Part shown: one piece after another, positions 34,311 through 45,519 of the stretch | Position numbering within the stretch: position 1 is the stretch's first letter | How the letters are laid out: every line of letters begins with the position of its first letter | Assembly: GCA_963580455.1 (NCBI GenBank) | Contig: OY756970.1 | Span: forward strand, 20,398,001-20,462,000 | From: Euonymus europaeus | Lineage: Eukaryota; Streptophyta; Magnoliopsida; Celastrales; Celastraceae | Direction of reading: 5' to 3' | Length of the DNA: 64,000 nucleotides | Position numbers and translations under genes: made by a program | The notes under the pieces: model-generated | What the model saw: the letters and a program-made list of their open reading frames with translations, nothing else | Told to the model about the DNA's origin: nothing | Databases searched by the model: none

Positions 34311-36610
34311 GATGATCTTTAGTATTTTCCCCAATTATGTTTACGTTCCTTTTATTTTATTTCCATTCAAATCAAACAAAGAGATATGGTGAGAAAAACA
34401 AGTTGAAAGTAGGGTGTGGACTGCATGGTCAGATGGTTGTTATAACTTTTTACAGCTACTTCACTCATTTGTTTCGGTTGAGGTGGGGCAGGGTCCAGTT
34501 TTGTATACTTGCAGTCAACCAAATTTTAATTTTTGTTCTGGAAAAATGAACAATTGCTTTTGTACCTTTTAATTCTAAAAGATCCTGCTTGGATTAGTTT
34601 GATTACAAGGATTGAGTAGGGAGAGAAGGAGGGGTGAGAATTTAACGCGCTTGAAGTAGAGGGAGTGAGAAGGGTAAGGAGGCTACGATGGAGGAATTGA
34701 CCTAGGGATTGCATAAAAAAATGGATCCGTACAAAATCTACAAAGTATTCCATCAATTTAAAATTCAAAAATTGACCATAGAGTTTGAAAATAGTTTTTA
34801 TTTTTATTTTTAAACTCTTCACAGTTTTCGGGTTGATTTTGATTTTTGATGTCAGATTTAGAGTACCCGAACCAATTAATAAATGGTTAGGGTACCCGTA
34901 TCGAAATCGTTTCTAACCTGATACTATCCTTAATTATAAGTAAGTGGTAAATGGATATCCGATGATAAACGGTTTCGGTTTTAGAAATTTAAATAATTAT
35001 TTAAATGATTTTAGAACGATTTTGATATACGATAACTTAAATGAAAACGATTTTGATATTTTTTAATTGGAATGATATTTAACTAGTTGTCATTCCTAAA
35101 TTCACCTCCCTTTTTCTCATTCAGATATTTGTCCATTTTTGATTTGTGAGAGAGGAAATATTATATTTTATTTTTATATTTGTCTCTTCCAAAATTTAGT
35201 GATCTAATGTCTCCAAACTTGAAAGGGTATATAAATAATTAACTGTCTTTTTTAATATTTTCTTATCATTGACTCTATCTTCCATCCAAACAAGGGTTCA
35301 GTAAAGATGGTACCTTCACATGACAATTCCAACCCCTTTTTTTTAAGGTCATGAGACCTATTTGTATTAGTCGAAAATAAACACAATACCATATCATGTG
35401 GTAAATTTCTCGAACCAATGAATAGACAAAAGGTAGATAAGTCACAACAACACGAAATCCAACCAAACTAAAACTAATAGACATCGATAGAGATGGCAAA
35501 TGTGTCCGTATTTGTGGATTTTTTATTCGATCCGATTCGGTCAAACAGTAGAAAAATTCATTAACTGAATAATGAATATGGATAAAATCCAATTTTTTTG
35601 AATGGATCTGGATTTAGGCATATCCGATCTAAAACCCGTATTTGATATGACCCGAATATGCGGATATCCGATCCGATTATACCCGACACACACATATATA
35701 ATATAGTTCATATATAATTATGTAATTGACAATTAATTTCATTAATATATTTATATACATTATAAATGTCGACATATGTATGTTTCTTTTTTTATGTAAT
35801 ATGAATTAATCATACACCCCCAACTTTGGAGGGAAACAAAAAATACAGTAAAAAACAAACATAGAACTCTTTGTCTTCACACTGAGAAAGATTGAGATAA
35901 TAAAGTTGCAGCTCCAGACCAAGATCTATCAGTTTGAACCAGCAACCAAGCAGATTTGGAAGTAGAAGCGGATCTGGATGTAGATCTAAAGATAGATCTA
36001 CCATCATCATAAACATTTTTACATCGATGTTGTCGATAGAAAAACTCGCACATAAAACACTCCAAAAATCGGATTATTCAACAAGTATACTAAAATTGCC
36101 CAAAAAGAAAAGAAAAAAAAGGTTACATGGGAAGGAGGAAGCAAGGCAATAGAAACCTACTTCCTCCCTTTCTCTAATTTTTTTTTTTCCAATAACTTTC
36201 TCTAAAATTTTGGTTGTGGAAGTTTATACTATATTTGGTTGGAGAGGAAAATATAGGGGATGAGAAATTATGGGATAAACTTGAGGGATTCTAAAAATTG
36301 AGAGTGTTTGACAAGAGGAAAAAAAAACAGAGAGGCAAAATTAGCTCCTCCCATCCGGATTTAACCCAATCCATTAAGGTATTATCCATACTCCGAGATG
36401 AAGGCTAGCGTGATTTTATCTTTCAAAAGACATTGAAATATTCGCGTGATTTATGTTGGATATCCAATTGATAAATCATAAATTCACAGGGATAAATTAT
36501 AAAAAGAGTAAAACTTGCCGCACTTTTTGTATAGCAAAAATCTTATTGAAAATTAATTGGTTCCGAAAAGTATAAATGACATTAGACGCGCTTTTTATAC
36601 ACGAGTGGTT
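34311..36610. other. AT-rich spacer with decayed repeats
   Basis: No genes. 34840-35060 and 35500-35690 contain (A)CCCGA / ATCCGAT phrases resembling those in the hAT MITE at 52.5 kb, which suggests old related insertions, but I cannot set ends. Confidence 0.35.
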
Positions 36611-36613
36611 TTA

Positions 36614-37690
36614 TTGGTCAACGGCAATGCTAGGTAGCCCACCGTATGGTGACCCATGACCCATGTGACCCACGCCTACATGGATAATGACTCAGCATCT
36701 GACTGTAATATCAAATAAATATTCAATGAAATTTATAAATTTATTTTTTGAATTTTATTATTTTTTTCAATGAAATAAACACATCTGAGACAGAATTGAA
36801 TGTATGTTATTAATTCCATTATTTTTTTCAATGGAATAAGCATATCTGCATATGTTTCATACAAAAAATTAATAGAAATTATGAATTTCATTATTATTTT
36901 TTCAATGGAATAAACACATTTCTAATACATAATTCAATAGAATTATTAATTTCATTGCTTTTTTTCAATGAAATAAACAGATCTATGACACAAAATGTTA
37001 AATCTTTACTTCTATTTCACTAAAAAAATGTTTAAATATGATAAGAAGTACACACTGATATTTACATTCAAATAATACACATTTAAAATCAACATTCAAA
37101 AATCAATGAAATAATATCAGATTTCAACAACCAAACTAAAAATTCATTTGTTCTCTACCATGTTGGCCCATAATTCATTGATTAAAATCAATGGAATAAT
37201 TTTCCAGCGACTATTCCAGCCGTTCAGGGACTGAGACATGTAGAGCTCGTAGAGACAAATTCAGTTATGGTGGTGGTTCATGAAGGGATAGCATACGGCC
37301 GGATCGAGCGTCGAAAGTTTTGGTTGACCGCCACTTCAAGGCGAGATTCCGGCAAAATAGACGGTTGTTGACGGCAAATGAAGGTTGGGGATGACTCATG
37401 GTGCTCCTGTGCTTCAAATCGGTGGATCGATATCTCCGATCGGTGGTCGGATGGTGGAGTTTGGATTCCGATGGTGAGGAAGAAAGAGAGAGGAAGGAGA
37501 GAGGAGAGAGATTGTGAGAGTGAGGGATAAATGAAAGAGAATGTGAAAGTGGATATTTGTGTGAAATTTCAAAATTTTAAACTTCTCCACATAAGCTTGT
37601 CTATGAGGACATGCCACCTAAGAATGGATTACCATAGGCTACATACTCACGGGCTCTATGTCATTTTCCATTGGTCAATCACTGCTGGAA
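36614..37690. mobile_element. Possible Mutator-like non-autonomous element
   Basis: A block of different composition in AT-rich DNA. It has a weak inverted similarity between its ends (ATTGGTCAACGGC near 36617; GTGATTGACCAAT reading leftward from about 37683). It contains an internal tandem array (36757-37010) and a GC-richer segment (37200-37530) that on the reverse strand reads like a 5-prime UTR, with CT-rich runs. No transposase. Ends are too weak for certainty. Confidence 0.3.
36757..37010. repeat. Tandem repeat, about 65-75 bp x 4
   Basis: Four copies of TTTTTTCAATGAAATAAACA followed by CATCTGAGACA-like sequence and AATTCCATTATT, starting near 36765, 36828, 36900 and 36962. Diverged, non-coding. 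Confidence 0.65.
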
Positions 37691-39082
37691 AACACGTGGA
37701 AATGCACGTGGAAAACAGCCAGGCGGCGTCCGTCTAGGTGTAAAGATATTTAACGTTAAAATCCAAAATTCGAAAATGTCAATGCCAACTTTCAAACAAA
37801 TATTTTTCTTTAATAAACAGTATGCAAAGATGGAAGAGAAGATAATCAGGTCCTGCTGGGTGTACAAATATTTGGTTGAGGTTTACACATTTGGACCTGC
37901 GTGCTTTGAATATAATTAATGATAAGACTAGAAGAGTAAGGTGGCTATTGGGTATTTGGGTTTCTTTATAGGTCTATCTCCGACCTTTGTTTATTTTGCT
38001 CAACATTATTTAAATTGTATATTAAAATCTTCCATCCAACTTGTGAAATTTGTATGAGTTAAACTCAGAGTTATTAAACCCGTGCACCAAACTAGGCCTA
38101 GCATTTTAATCTCCTATCTAGCTAATATGAGTTAATTAAAGTTGGGTATTTCCATTATCTTTTATACATCTGAAGGATTTGACATTTGAGAGTATAAATT
38201 GATATATATATATATATAAGTTAATCTAGACAGCTCACTAGATTCTCCATGTGGCGTTAATTTGTGAAAGCAAAAGCAGGGTGAAGCTTAATTCTCTTTG
38301 TTTTTAAGTTAAGTGTTCACTACGTTGGTATCTATTAGGTACCATTCTTGCTAATTAAAACGATTTTGTCGTGCACATATTTGTGTGAATGGAATGTTAT
38401 ATATATTCCATCATCTCTTTTGTACTGTAATGGATTATATATATATATATATATGGAACTTTATCATTGTAAATCTTATGGTTTTATTTTATTATCGATT
38501 GAAAATCAATTTGGGTCCCAAAAATTTGATGGGGATGACTAGACATCATTGTTCCACATTGTACAATAAATGGAAAGATATTGACCCAGTGGCCTAATAA
38601 ATATATATATATATATATAGATTTAGATATAGGAATTCACTGCATAAAAAGAATAAAAAAATAGGAATTCACCTATCATTCTTTTAAGTCTTAAAATGAT
38701 ATATTAATTTTTGGAGTTTAATTTTAAATTTAAAAAACTATATTTATATTTTTGACTGATTTTATGAATTCAAAGATATATTTTTATTCAAAATAAAATA
38801 AAAGGGTTAAGGGTGATTGTCAATCGCAACGAAGCTATCAATAATTTTGAGCCAAATTTTTTATTGTAGGTGCAGAGTAGTCATTCATGATTATGTGATA
38901 TATTTTTTAATTGAATATATATATATATATTGATTTTGGTAATTAAATAATATTAATTAATACCAAGTATTAAAAGTTTCATTTAATTATAATTTAAGTT
39001 TCTGAGAATTTAAGGTTCATGTCATATTAGAATCATATCATTCTCTAAAAAATGATTACCTTCCCAACACTTTTAGATACAC
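37691..39082. other. AT-rich spacer with TA microsatellites
   Basis: Short (TA)n runs at about 38203-38217, 38438-38453, 38600-38619 and 38917-38930. No gene seen. Confidence 0.5.
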
Positions 39083-39345
39083 TGCATTAAGCCATCTCCA
39101 ATGCTACTTAATTATCAAGCACTCCAAATTTTGTAATCGGGTCCCACCTCTATTACACATAAATGAGTCTCATTTACTTATTCAATCAGCAAAACACATC
39201 TTTCAATATAATTATATCAACAAAACACATATTTCAATACAATTTTTTTCACTTTCTATTCACCAACACTCCAAATATCAAGTTTCAACAACATCTATCT
39301 CATACTTTTATACAATTTTTTTCACTTTTTAAGTGTCTCTTAATC
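39083..39345. mobile_element. MITE-like copy of the AACACATCTTTCAATA family
   Basis: Begins with GCCATCTCCAATGCTAC, a common plant MITE end, then phrases AAAACACATCTTTCAATATA and CAACAAAACACATATTTC shared with the 5-6, 34 and 51 kb copies. The right end is not defined. Confidence 0.4.
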
Positions 39346-39363
39346 TATGATGAATTATTATTT

Positions 39364-39612
39364 GTGCCAAATTGACGACCTGACCTGCGGCTCCTCTAGG
39401 ATCCGGTCTCAAATTGGTGTGATGGTAGTAGCCCTCTCCCATGACCCTGATGTCATGGGTTCGAGCGACCGCGGAGGCGTATTAAAATTCACCGGGCCTA
39501 ACCCCAGGCGGAATAATATCTCCTCGTTACGGGCTCAGCCCACTCGACACACGTGTGGGTGTTGGTGCCAAATTGACGACCTGCGCTCCTCTAAGATCCG
39601 GTCTCAATTTGA
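39364..39612 (+). mobile_element. SINE-like element between 50-bp direct repeats
   Basis: The core (about 39415-39560) has a tRNA-like head: an A-box-like TGGTGTGATGG, then a B-box-like GGTTCGAGCGA near 39458. It is bounded by direct repeats of about 50 bp (39364-39415 and 39565-39612) that share GTGCCAAATTGACGACCTG and ATCCGGTCTCAA. The repeats are far longer than ordinary SINE target duplications. Confidence 0.45.
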
Positions 39613-39619
39613 TCCTAAC

Positions 39620-41280
39620 AATTATCAGATTGATTGCCATGATGTCATTAAAATGATCAACCTAATCAAGGAACCCGTTTCCTTGATTTGCTGCCGGACT
39701 AAACGTACAAGAAAAAACGTAAGTTTTGGGCTCCAAAGTCTGCTATAGGAAACCTCTCGACGCTCAAGTCGTATAGTATTCTGCTATTGAGTGATCAGTG
39801 ATGTTCGGAGTTATCAGAATTTTCTCTCCCAATGACAGTCAAACTCATTGAGAACTAATCTCAATTTGGTGTACAAACACTTGTTATAACATAGGAGCTT
39901 CCTCAGTTTATGACCGAAGTACATCAGCAGCAGTTTCATATCGAGGCGCCTCCTCAGACGGGTACCGACCGAGCCGAGGAGCATCCTTAGGATTTGTTTC
40001 TTATGTACCTTGAGTCTTGACTCGGCTTTTTTGCATTGGTACCTTCGTAAACAATTTGGTTTTAACAATTCTTACTGTTCAAAGTCACGTGTCGATATTT
40101 AATTGGTAGGATTATTTTATATTATCAGTTGTTTTTCTTTTCTGCTTTTGGGGATTACTGGTGCCCCAAAATGTATTTGGAAAAAATATTTTAAAAGAAA
40201 AAATCCTTTGCAGTCACTATTGAGACCATTTCTGTTGTATGTTGATTGATAATTTAAATAATTCAAATATAACGGTGATAATTAATTCATTTTGAAATTA
40301 TAAATATTGGTGACTTGCGTGTGATCAACATAACCATAGGGAATTTACATGATTCTGAAAAGAAAACGGTTAAATACACCCTTATTTTTATTAAATATAA
40401 CATTATGTGTTAAATACATCACAATATCAATTTAAGATGTATATTTTTTTTATAAACATATTACCCTAAATTTATTATTATATTCTTAATATACTTTTAT
40501 TAAAGTGCACTCACATATTCACCGTTATCATTGTTAAATACACCATCAATATGATTACTAGTTCAATGGTTCAAGTCCCCTACTCTTCCAACTCATTGAT
40601 CACATGTTATACATATCGTAGGTTACAACCACAAATTTATAAGACTCTGAATACGATGATCAAGAGAATAATCAAAATAAATTGAACCAGAGAAATTTAA
40701 GAAAGAAAGCAAAAAAGGTATAGTGATGATGAGAAAGAAAATCTCGAAGTAGAGTGTTCTTATCCGTTAGTCTTCAATGGAATTTAGGATTATATATAAC
40801 ATCAAAAGTATGGTTTTTTTGTTGTTAAATTTAAAAAAGTGTGCTTTTAATAATTTTTTTAGTCATTTTATAGAAACATATTATTGTCCAAAATTTAAGA
40901 TATAATATTTAATAAAAATAATGGTGTATTTAACCGCTCCCTTTTGAAATTGATCCGCATTTTTTTCTTCTAATTATCTGAAGCCTGGGCTTGGCCCAAA
41001 GAACAAGCCCATATATCCAGATTACGATGACATTGACAAGAGCTTTGACATCGGTAGGCTTCTTGTCCCTCAACTTCAGTCGTTACGTGGCGACTTTGAT
41101 TATTCCCAAGTCCTAGAAGGGGCAGTTCGCGTGGCTCCACACGGTTTTCCCAATAGAAGGGGACGTAAGAGTCAACATATCCAACGGTTACGATACAGTC
41201 TTCCGTCTAAACACCACCGATATATTATCGAGAATTTGAATTTTCAAACAACGGAGGCTTCGTTAAACCAATCGAGGAAT
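39620..41280. other. Spacer upstream of the LPP genes
   Basis: No coding similarity. Mostly AT-rich, with the LPP promoter side in the last 300 bases. Confidence 0.4.
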
Positions 41281-41285
41281 CTTTT

Positions 41286-41292
41286 TATATAA
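41286..41292 (+). promoter_or_regulatory. TATA box of LPP gene 1
   Basis: TATATAA, followed by a likely 5-prime UTR. A UTR intron is probable from 41451 (TATAG then GTAATCC) to an acceptor near 41551, just before the ATG at 41569. Confidence 0.5.
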
Positions 41293-41568
41293 CTACTCGT
41301 CGGCGCCAAATGGAACAATCTCAAACCCCTCTTTTTCAGGATCAATCACTCTCTCTTGACTCGCCGGCGTCCTTCGCATATTTCAGAGAAGAAGATTTTT
41401 GTTATAGTTTGAATATCATTTCGCACAAGAACCAATTTAATTCTTTATAGGTAATCCGAATGATCTTCTTCTCTGAATCCTGTGATGGAAACAAGTGCAT
41501 TTTTGGTCGTTTCTTGTATTTTTAATTAACTTATAATTCTTCAGTTTTTAGGTTGCCAGACTTCCGCA

Positions 41569-43568
41569 ATGTCTTGGAGGAGTTTGGAATCACTTCGGTC
41601 TCTTTTCAATTTTCGTGGTATTTTTCAGGTCAGTGGCTTAACAAAAAATTAGTTACCGTTTTTAGGAGTAGATTCTTTGAATTTCAGTAGGATTTTGAGA
41701 TATTATTGTGCGTTCACTGTTCACGTTGATGAACTCTGTATTTTTGTGGTTGATAATATTCAATAGAGGGAACGAATGAGGGAGATTGATCTTGCGGCAT
41801 ACACAATTAAGTCTCATGGATCCACAGTTGCAAGGAAGCACATGCATGATTGGCTTATTCTGTTGCTGCTTGGTGTAATTGAGATCATCCTGTTCATAAT
41901 TCAACCATTTCACCGCTTTGTGGGGGAGAATATGATGACAGACCTCAAATATCCCATGAAGGACAACACTGTCCCCGTTTGGGCTGTGCCTGTAAGTATT
42001 TCTGACCATCCACCATCCATACTTTTGTGTGTGACGGCCTGATTGAGCACCACAAGGCATTGAAAATCAATCTGGAGCAGTTTTTATGTCCTTTGTGGCC
42101 TTTATAACCGTTTTGTTCTGTTGAATATCAGTATAACAGGTTTCTGTTTTCTTTTGATGTCCAGATGTATGCAGTATTGTTGCCCATAGCCATCTTCCTT
42201 TTCTTCTATATTCGCAGGAGAGATGTCCATGATCTTCACCATAGCATTTTGGGTAATAATCTCAAACAAGTCTATGTGCCGGCATGAAAATTTGTTTGGT
42301 AATAGTTTTTTTGTATAAATTTCTATCTTATTTTCTGGAGCAGGCCTCCTATTTGCTGTGCTGCTTACTGGGCTTATCACAGATGCAATAAAAGTTGCTG
42401 TGGGACGGCCCCGACCTAACTTCTTTTGGCGTTGTTTTCCTGATGGAATTGGAGTATGTTCTTGCTTTTCTCAAGCCTATGTTCATTGTTTCTCCTTCCT
42501 GTAATCCATCACCACAATGAGAGCCTTATGCAACCAGTGTTTTCACATTCGTTATGATTATGCCAGAGTACTAGGAAAACCTACATCTTAATATCACTTT
42601 CCTTTTGACACCCATATAGCCCTAGAAGTAGTGCATCACTGATCTTTATATCTTTTTTTCCCTTTTAATTTGTAGCTATATGATAATTGGGGCAATGTGA
42701 TTTGCCACGGGAAGGATAGTGAAATAAAGGAAGGATATAAGAGCTTCCCAAGTGGGCATACTTCATGTAAGCTTTTTGACATCCCTAATTCAATAATATA
42801 TCGTTACAGATCATGTGAATTTACAGAATAAGCATACGAGACTGCGAGTGATCTAATTGTATGATACAATTAAAATTGGTTTGCAGGGTCCTTTGCAGGA
42901 CTAGGTTTTCTCTCATTGTACTTATCTGGGAAGATCAAAGTCTTTGACGGCAAAGGGCATGTTGCAAAGCTCTGTGTAGTATTTCTTCCTTTGCTTGCTG
43001 CATCCCTAGTTGGTATATCTCGAGTTGACGACTATTGGCACCACTGGGAAGATGTGTTTGTTGGAGGTCTTTTAGGTTTGTTTTCAATGATATCTTGTTA
43101 TTGATCATCATCAAACTTCTGTCTGACTAGGCATGTTTTCTAAATATCTAAAATCTATGGCTTTTTACCTGGTTGTAGGGCTTGTTGTGGCAGCATTTTG
43201 CTATCGGCAATTCTTCCCACCACCGTATCATGAGAATGGTAAGGATTTTCTGGTTTTATTGTTTACCAATCAATTTCACTTTCACTCGTCTTAATGACAT
43301 GAAAATTATAAATATTACTCTTGCTGAATCTTCTTCTATCTTTTTTTTTCAAGGATGGGGCCCTTATGCATACTTCCTAGCTTTAGAAGAATCGGGTAGC
43401 AGAACAGCTAATGGAATCCAGACCATGAATGCAGTTAATGTGCAAACCCTGGAAGCTGTTCGTGTTGTGAATCAACAAGGCAGCCACAGAGACGAGGCAT
43501 TTGTGTCGCTATCTTTAGATAATGATTCAAACTCAGCATCGGATGCAATGGAATTGGGGAGGAGGTGA
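41569..43568 (+). CDS. LPP3-like: Lipid phosphate phosphatase, LPP3-like (tandem copy 1)
   Basis: Eight exons: 41569-41628, 41767-41991, 42165-42252, 42344-42453, 42676-42766, 42887-43075, 43179-43238, 43354-43568 (1038 nt, 345 aa). PAP2 family membrane enzyme that dephosphorylates phosphatidate and related lipid phosphates; six predicted transmembrane helices. All three catalytic motifs are intact: KVAVGRPRP (Lys141 to Pro149), PSGH (186-189) and SRVDDYWH (Ser236 to His243). The ATG at 41569 adds a 20-residue basic leader encoded by its own exon. A second in-frame ATG at 41776 would give a shorter form like the copy-2 protein. Followed 2 kb later by a paralogue on the same strand with matching internal exon lengths. 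Confidence 0.95.
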
Positions 43569-44465
43569 CGTTTTAGACATTATTTCCGGTGACAAACTGG
43601 ATACCTAGGCTTTTAATAACAATGCAATGTAGTTTTGCTTTTGCCACAGTGATTTTTTTGTTCATTTTGTTCCAGTGTAAATCCTGTAAAATCACATTTT
43701 GGAATGAATATATTGTTTAGTCTGATCATCTTGAATGCTGCTGCCATGGTGCAGGAACACAACAACTTATGTGATGGTTGTAAACTATTCAGACCCACCG
43801 TCACATTTTAGGAATTAGAATTTGAATCTAAATATCCCTCCTTGAGTGTAAATAGAAAAGATAGACCAACCCCGGCAAGCAAAGAATCTACGAGTCTAAA
43901 TATAAATATATTTTATAATATAATAAATTCCATTAATACATCGAATGACAAGATTAATCTATTATTTCTTTATTATAATTTTATATTGGGCCGGGCTGTG
44001 GAAGAGCGGGAGCTATGAGCTCGACTTGGCCCGTTTAAATTTTGCTTATAAAAAAAGAGAGACAGTAGTATTACTATACGTCTTAGCACAATATCTGAAT
44101 GTTCGACTTAAAACAAAAGAAAATAAAAAATCTTGCCTTGGAAGGTAATTAATAATGTATTACCGAACAAATTGGTAAAGTAAATGGAATTTTGCTTAAT
44201 TTTTCTTGATTCCTTGTGTGCAACAGTCTGTCTTGCTGGCAGGTTTTTACAAAATCGTCATCCGTCGATGGCGACACAATTCTTCCTACCCCGCATAGCA
44301 CTTTCTCAGCTTTAACTCCGCTACAAATTCACTCCAATTTTGTTGTTTCTCTTAGCCGCGTACAAAAGATACACAAGCTTTTGTTTCTTTTAAGAAAAAA
44401 AGCTGAATTCCTCTCTCACTCAGCAAGTGCTCTTCTAGTTTTTCAAAATTTTGAAGGTTTTACAG
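43569..44465. other. Spacer between the LPP copies
   Basis: The 3-prime end of copy 1 and promoter plus probable 5-prime UTR exon of copy 2. The UTR exon ends at a good donor (TTACAG then GTCAGTTC, 44465/44466). No separate gene. Confidence 0.5.
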
Positions 44466-45500
44466 GTCAGTTCATATTCCAAATAGGGCTCAATCTGCTA
44501 TTCGCAATTCTTTCATTACATGTCTTTCTCATTTCAATATGTGCTGATTTTCGGCATGTGACTGTGAGCGATTACATTTAATTTAAACTCCTACTTTGGC
44601 TGCTACTTTCCATTCTATCGTTGCACTTTCTCGGCTACCAAACTGAGTGTTTAACAGATAAATATCTGAAGGAATTGGAGAATTTTAATTTAGTTTTTGA
44701 ATTACGGAATAGTGCTCTCGACATGATTGGAGTCTTCCGAGGTTGTCGGTTCTAGGTTTCTAGTATTTGGGAGCATCTCGGTCACAATTTACGCTGTTTT
44801 TACTGCTACGTTTCTTTTACACATTTTCGAGGAGTGATTGATCATGTAAAAAATATAGCTGCAGATTTTGGATTAATTTTTACTAATTTCGTGGTTTTGA
44901 CGATGATCTCTTTTTTTTTTCTTAAAAATATTTTTGAGATCTATTTGGGAACTCTTTAATTTGTCTATTTTTTTCAGTTGCTTTTAGGACATATTAAGAT
45001 GTCCATGCAAACTTAAAAGTTTTATGGCTGTTTTTTCATCCTTTAACCCTTGTGCCTATGTATTGTTGGCACAGTTGTTTTGTGTAACAATGAAGCACTA
45101 CTTTCTGCTTATATTAATATATTGTTTTAGCTGCGATGAAGGGGGATGGACTTATGATGGAAATCTTGAGCATTATATTTGTACTGAAATGAGGATGAGT
45201 ATCCTTTTCACTCAATTAGAAATACCGTGAGGTGGTTTACTTTCTGAAAATTCCTCTTATATATGTTATTTTTAAGATTTTTCATGTTAGCACTTTTACA
45301 TCTGATTAATGGATATATCTTTTAAATAATGGATGTAAGATGCCCCTCTTCCCCCTTTTGGATTAATTGAGTATTGGTGGTGGTGTTATTTTGGTGTCTT
45401 CTTAAGTTTTTTTTTTTCTTTTGAAAGATTCCCCTCTTCCATGCAAGTAGCATCTATTACAAAAGCTGTAACATCTATTACATATGTCATTTTTATTCAG
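44466..45500 (+). other. Probable 5-prime UTR intron of LPP copy 2
   Basis: Donor GTCAGTTC at 44466 and acceptor TTATTCAG ending at 45500, 19 bases before the ATG at 45520. About 1 kb, AT-rich, no reading frame of note. A leader intron would match the one inferred for copy 1. Confidence 0.5.
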
Positions 45501-45519
45501 AGCTGTAAAACAGAAACAA

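Noticed and set aside
39347..39748. 133-codon forward frame
   Set aside because: It runs through the SINE-like element and its direct repeats, so the frame is a by-product.
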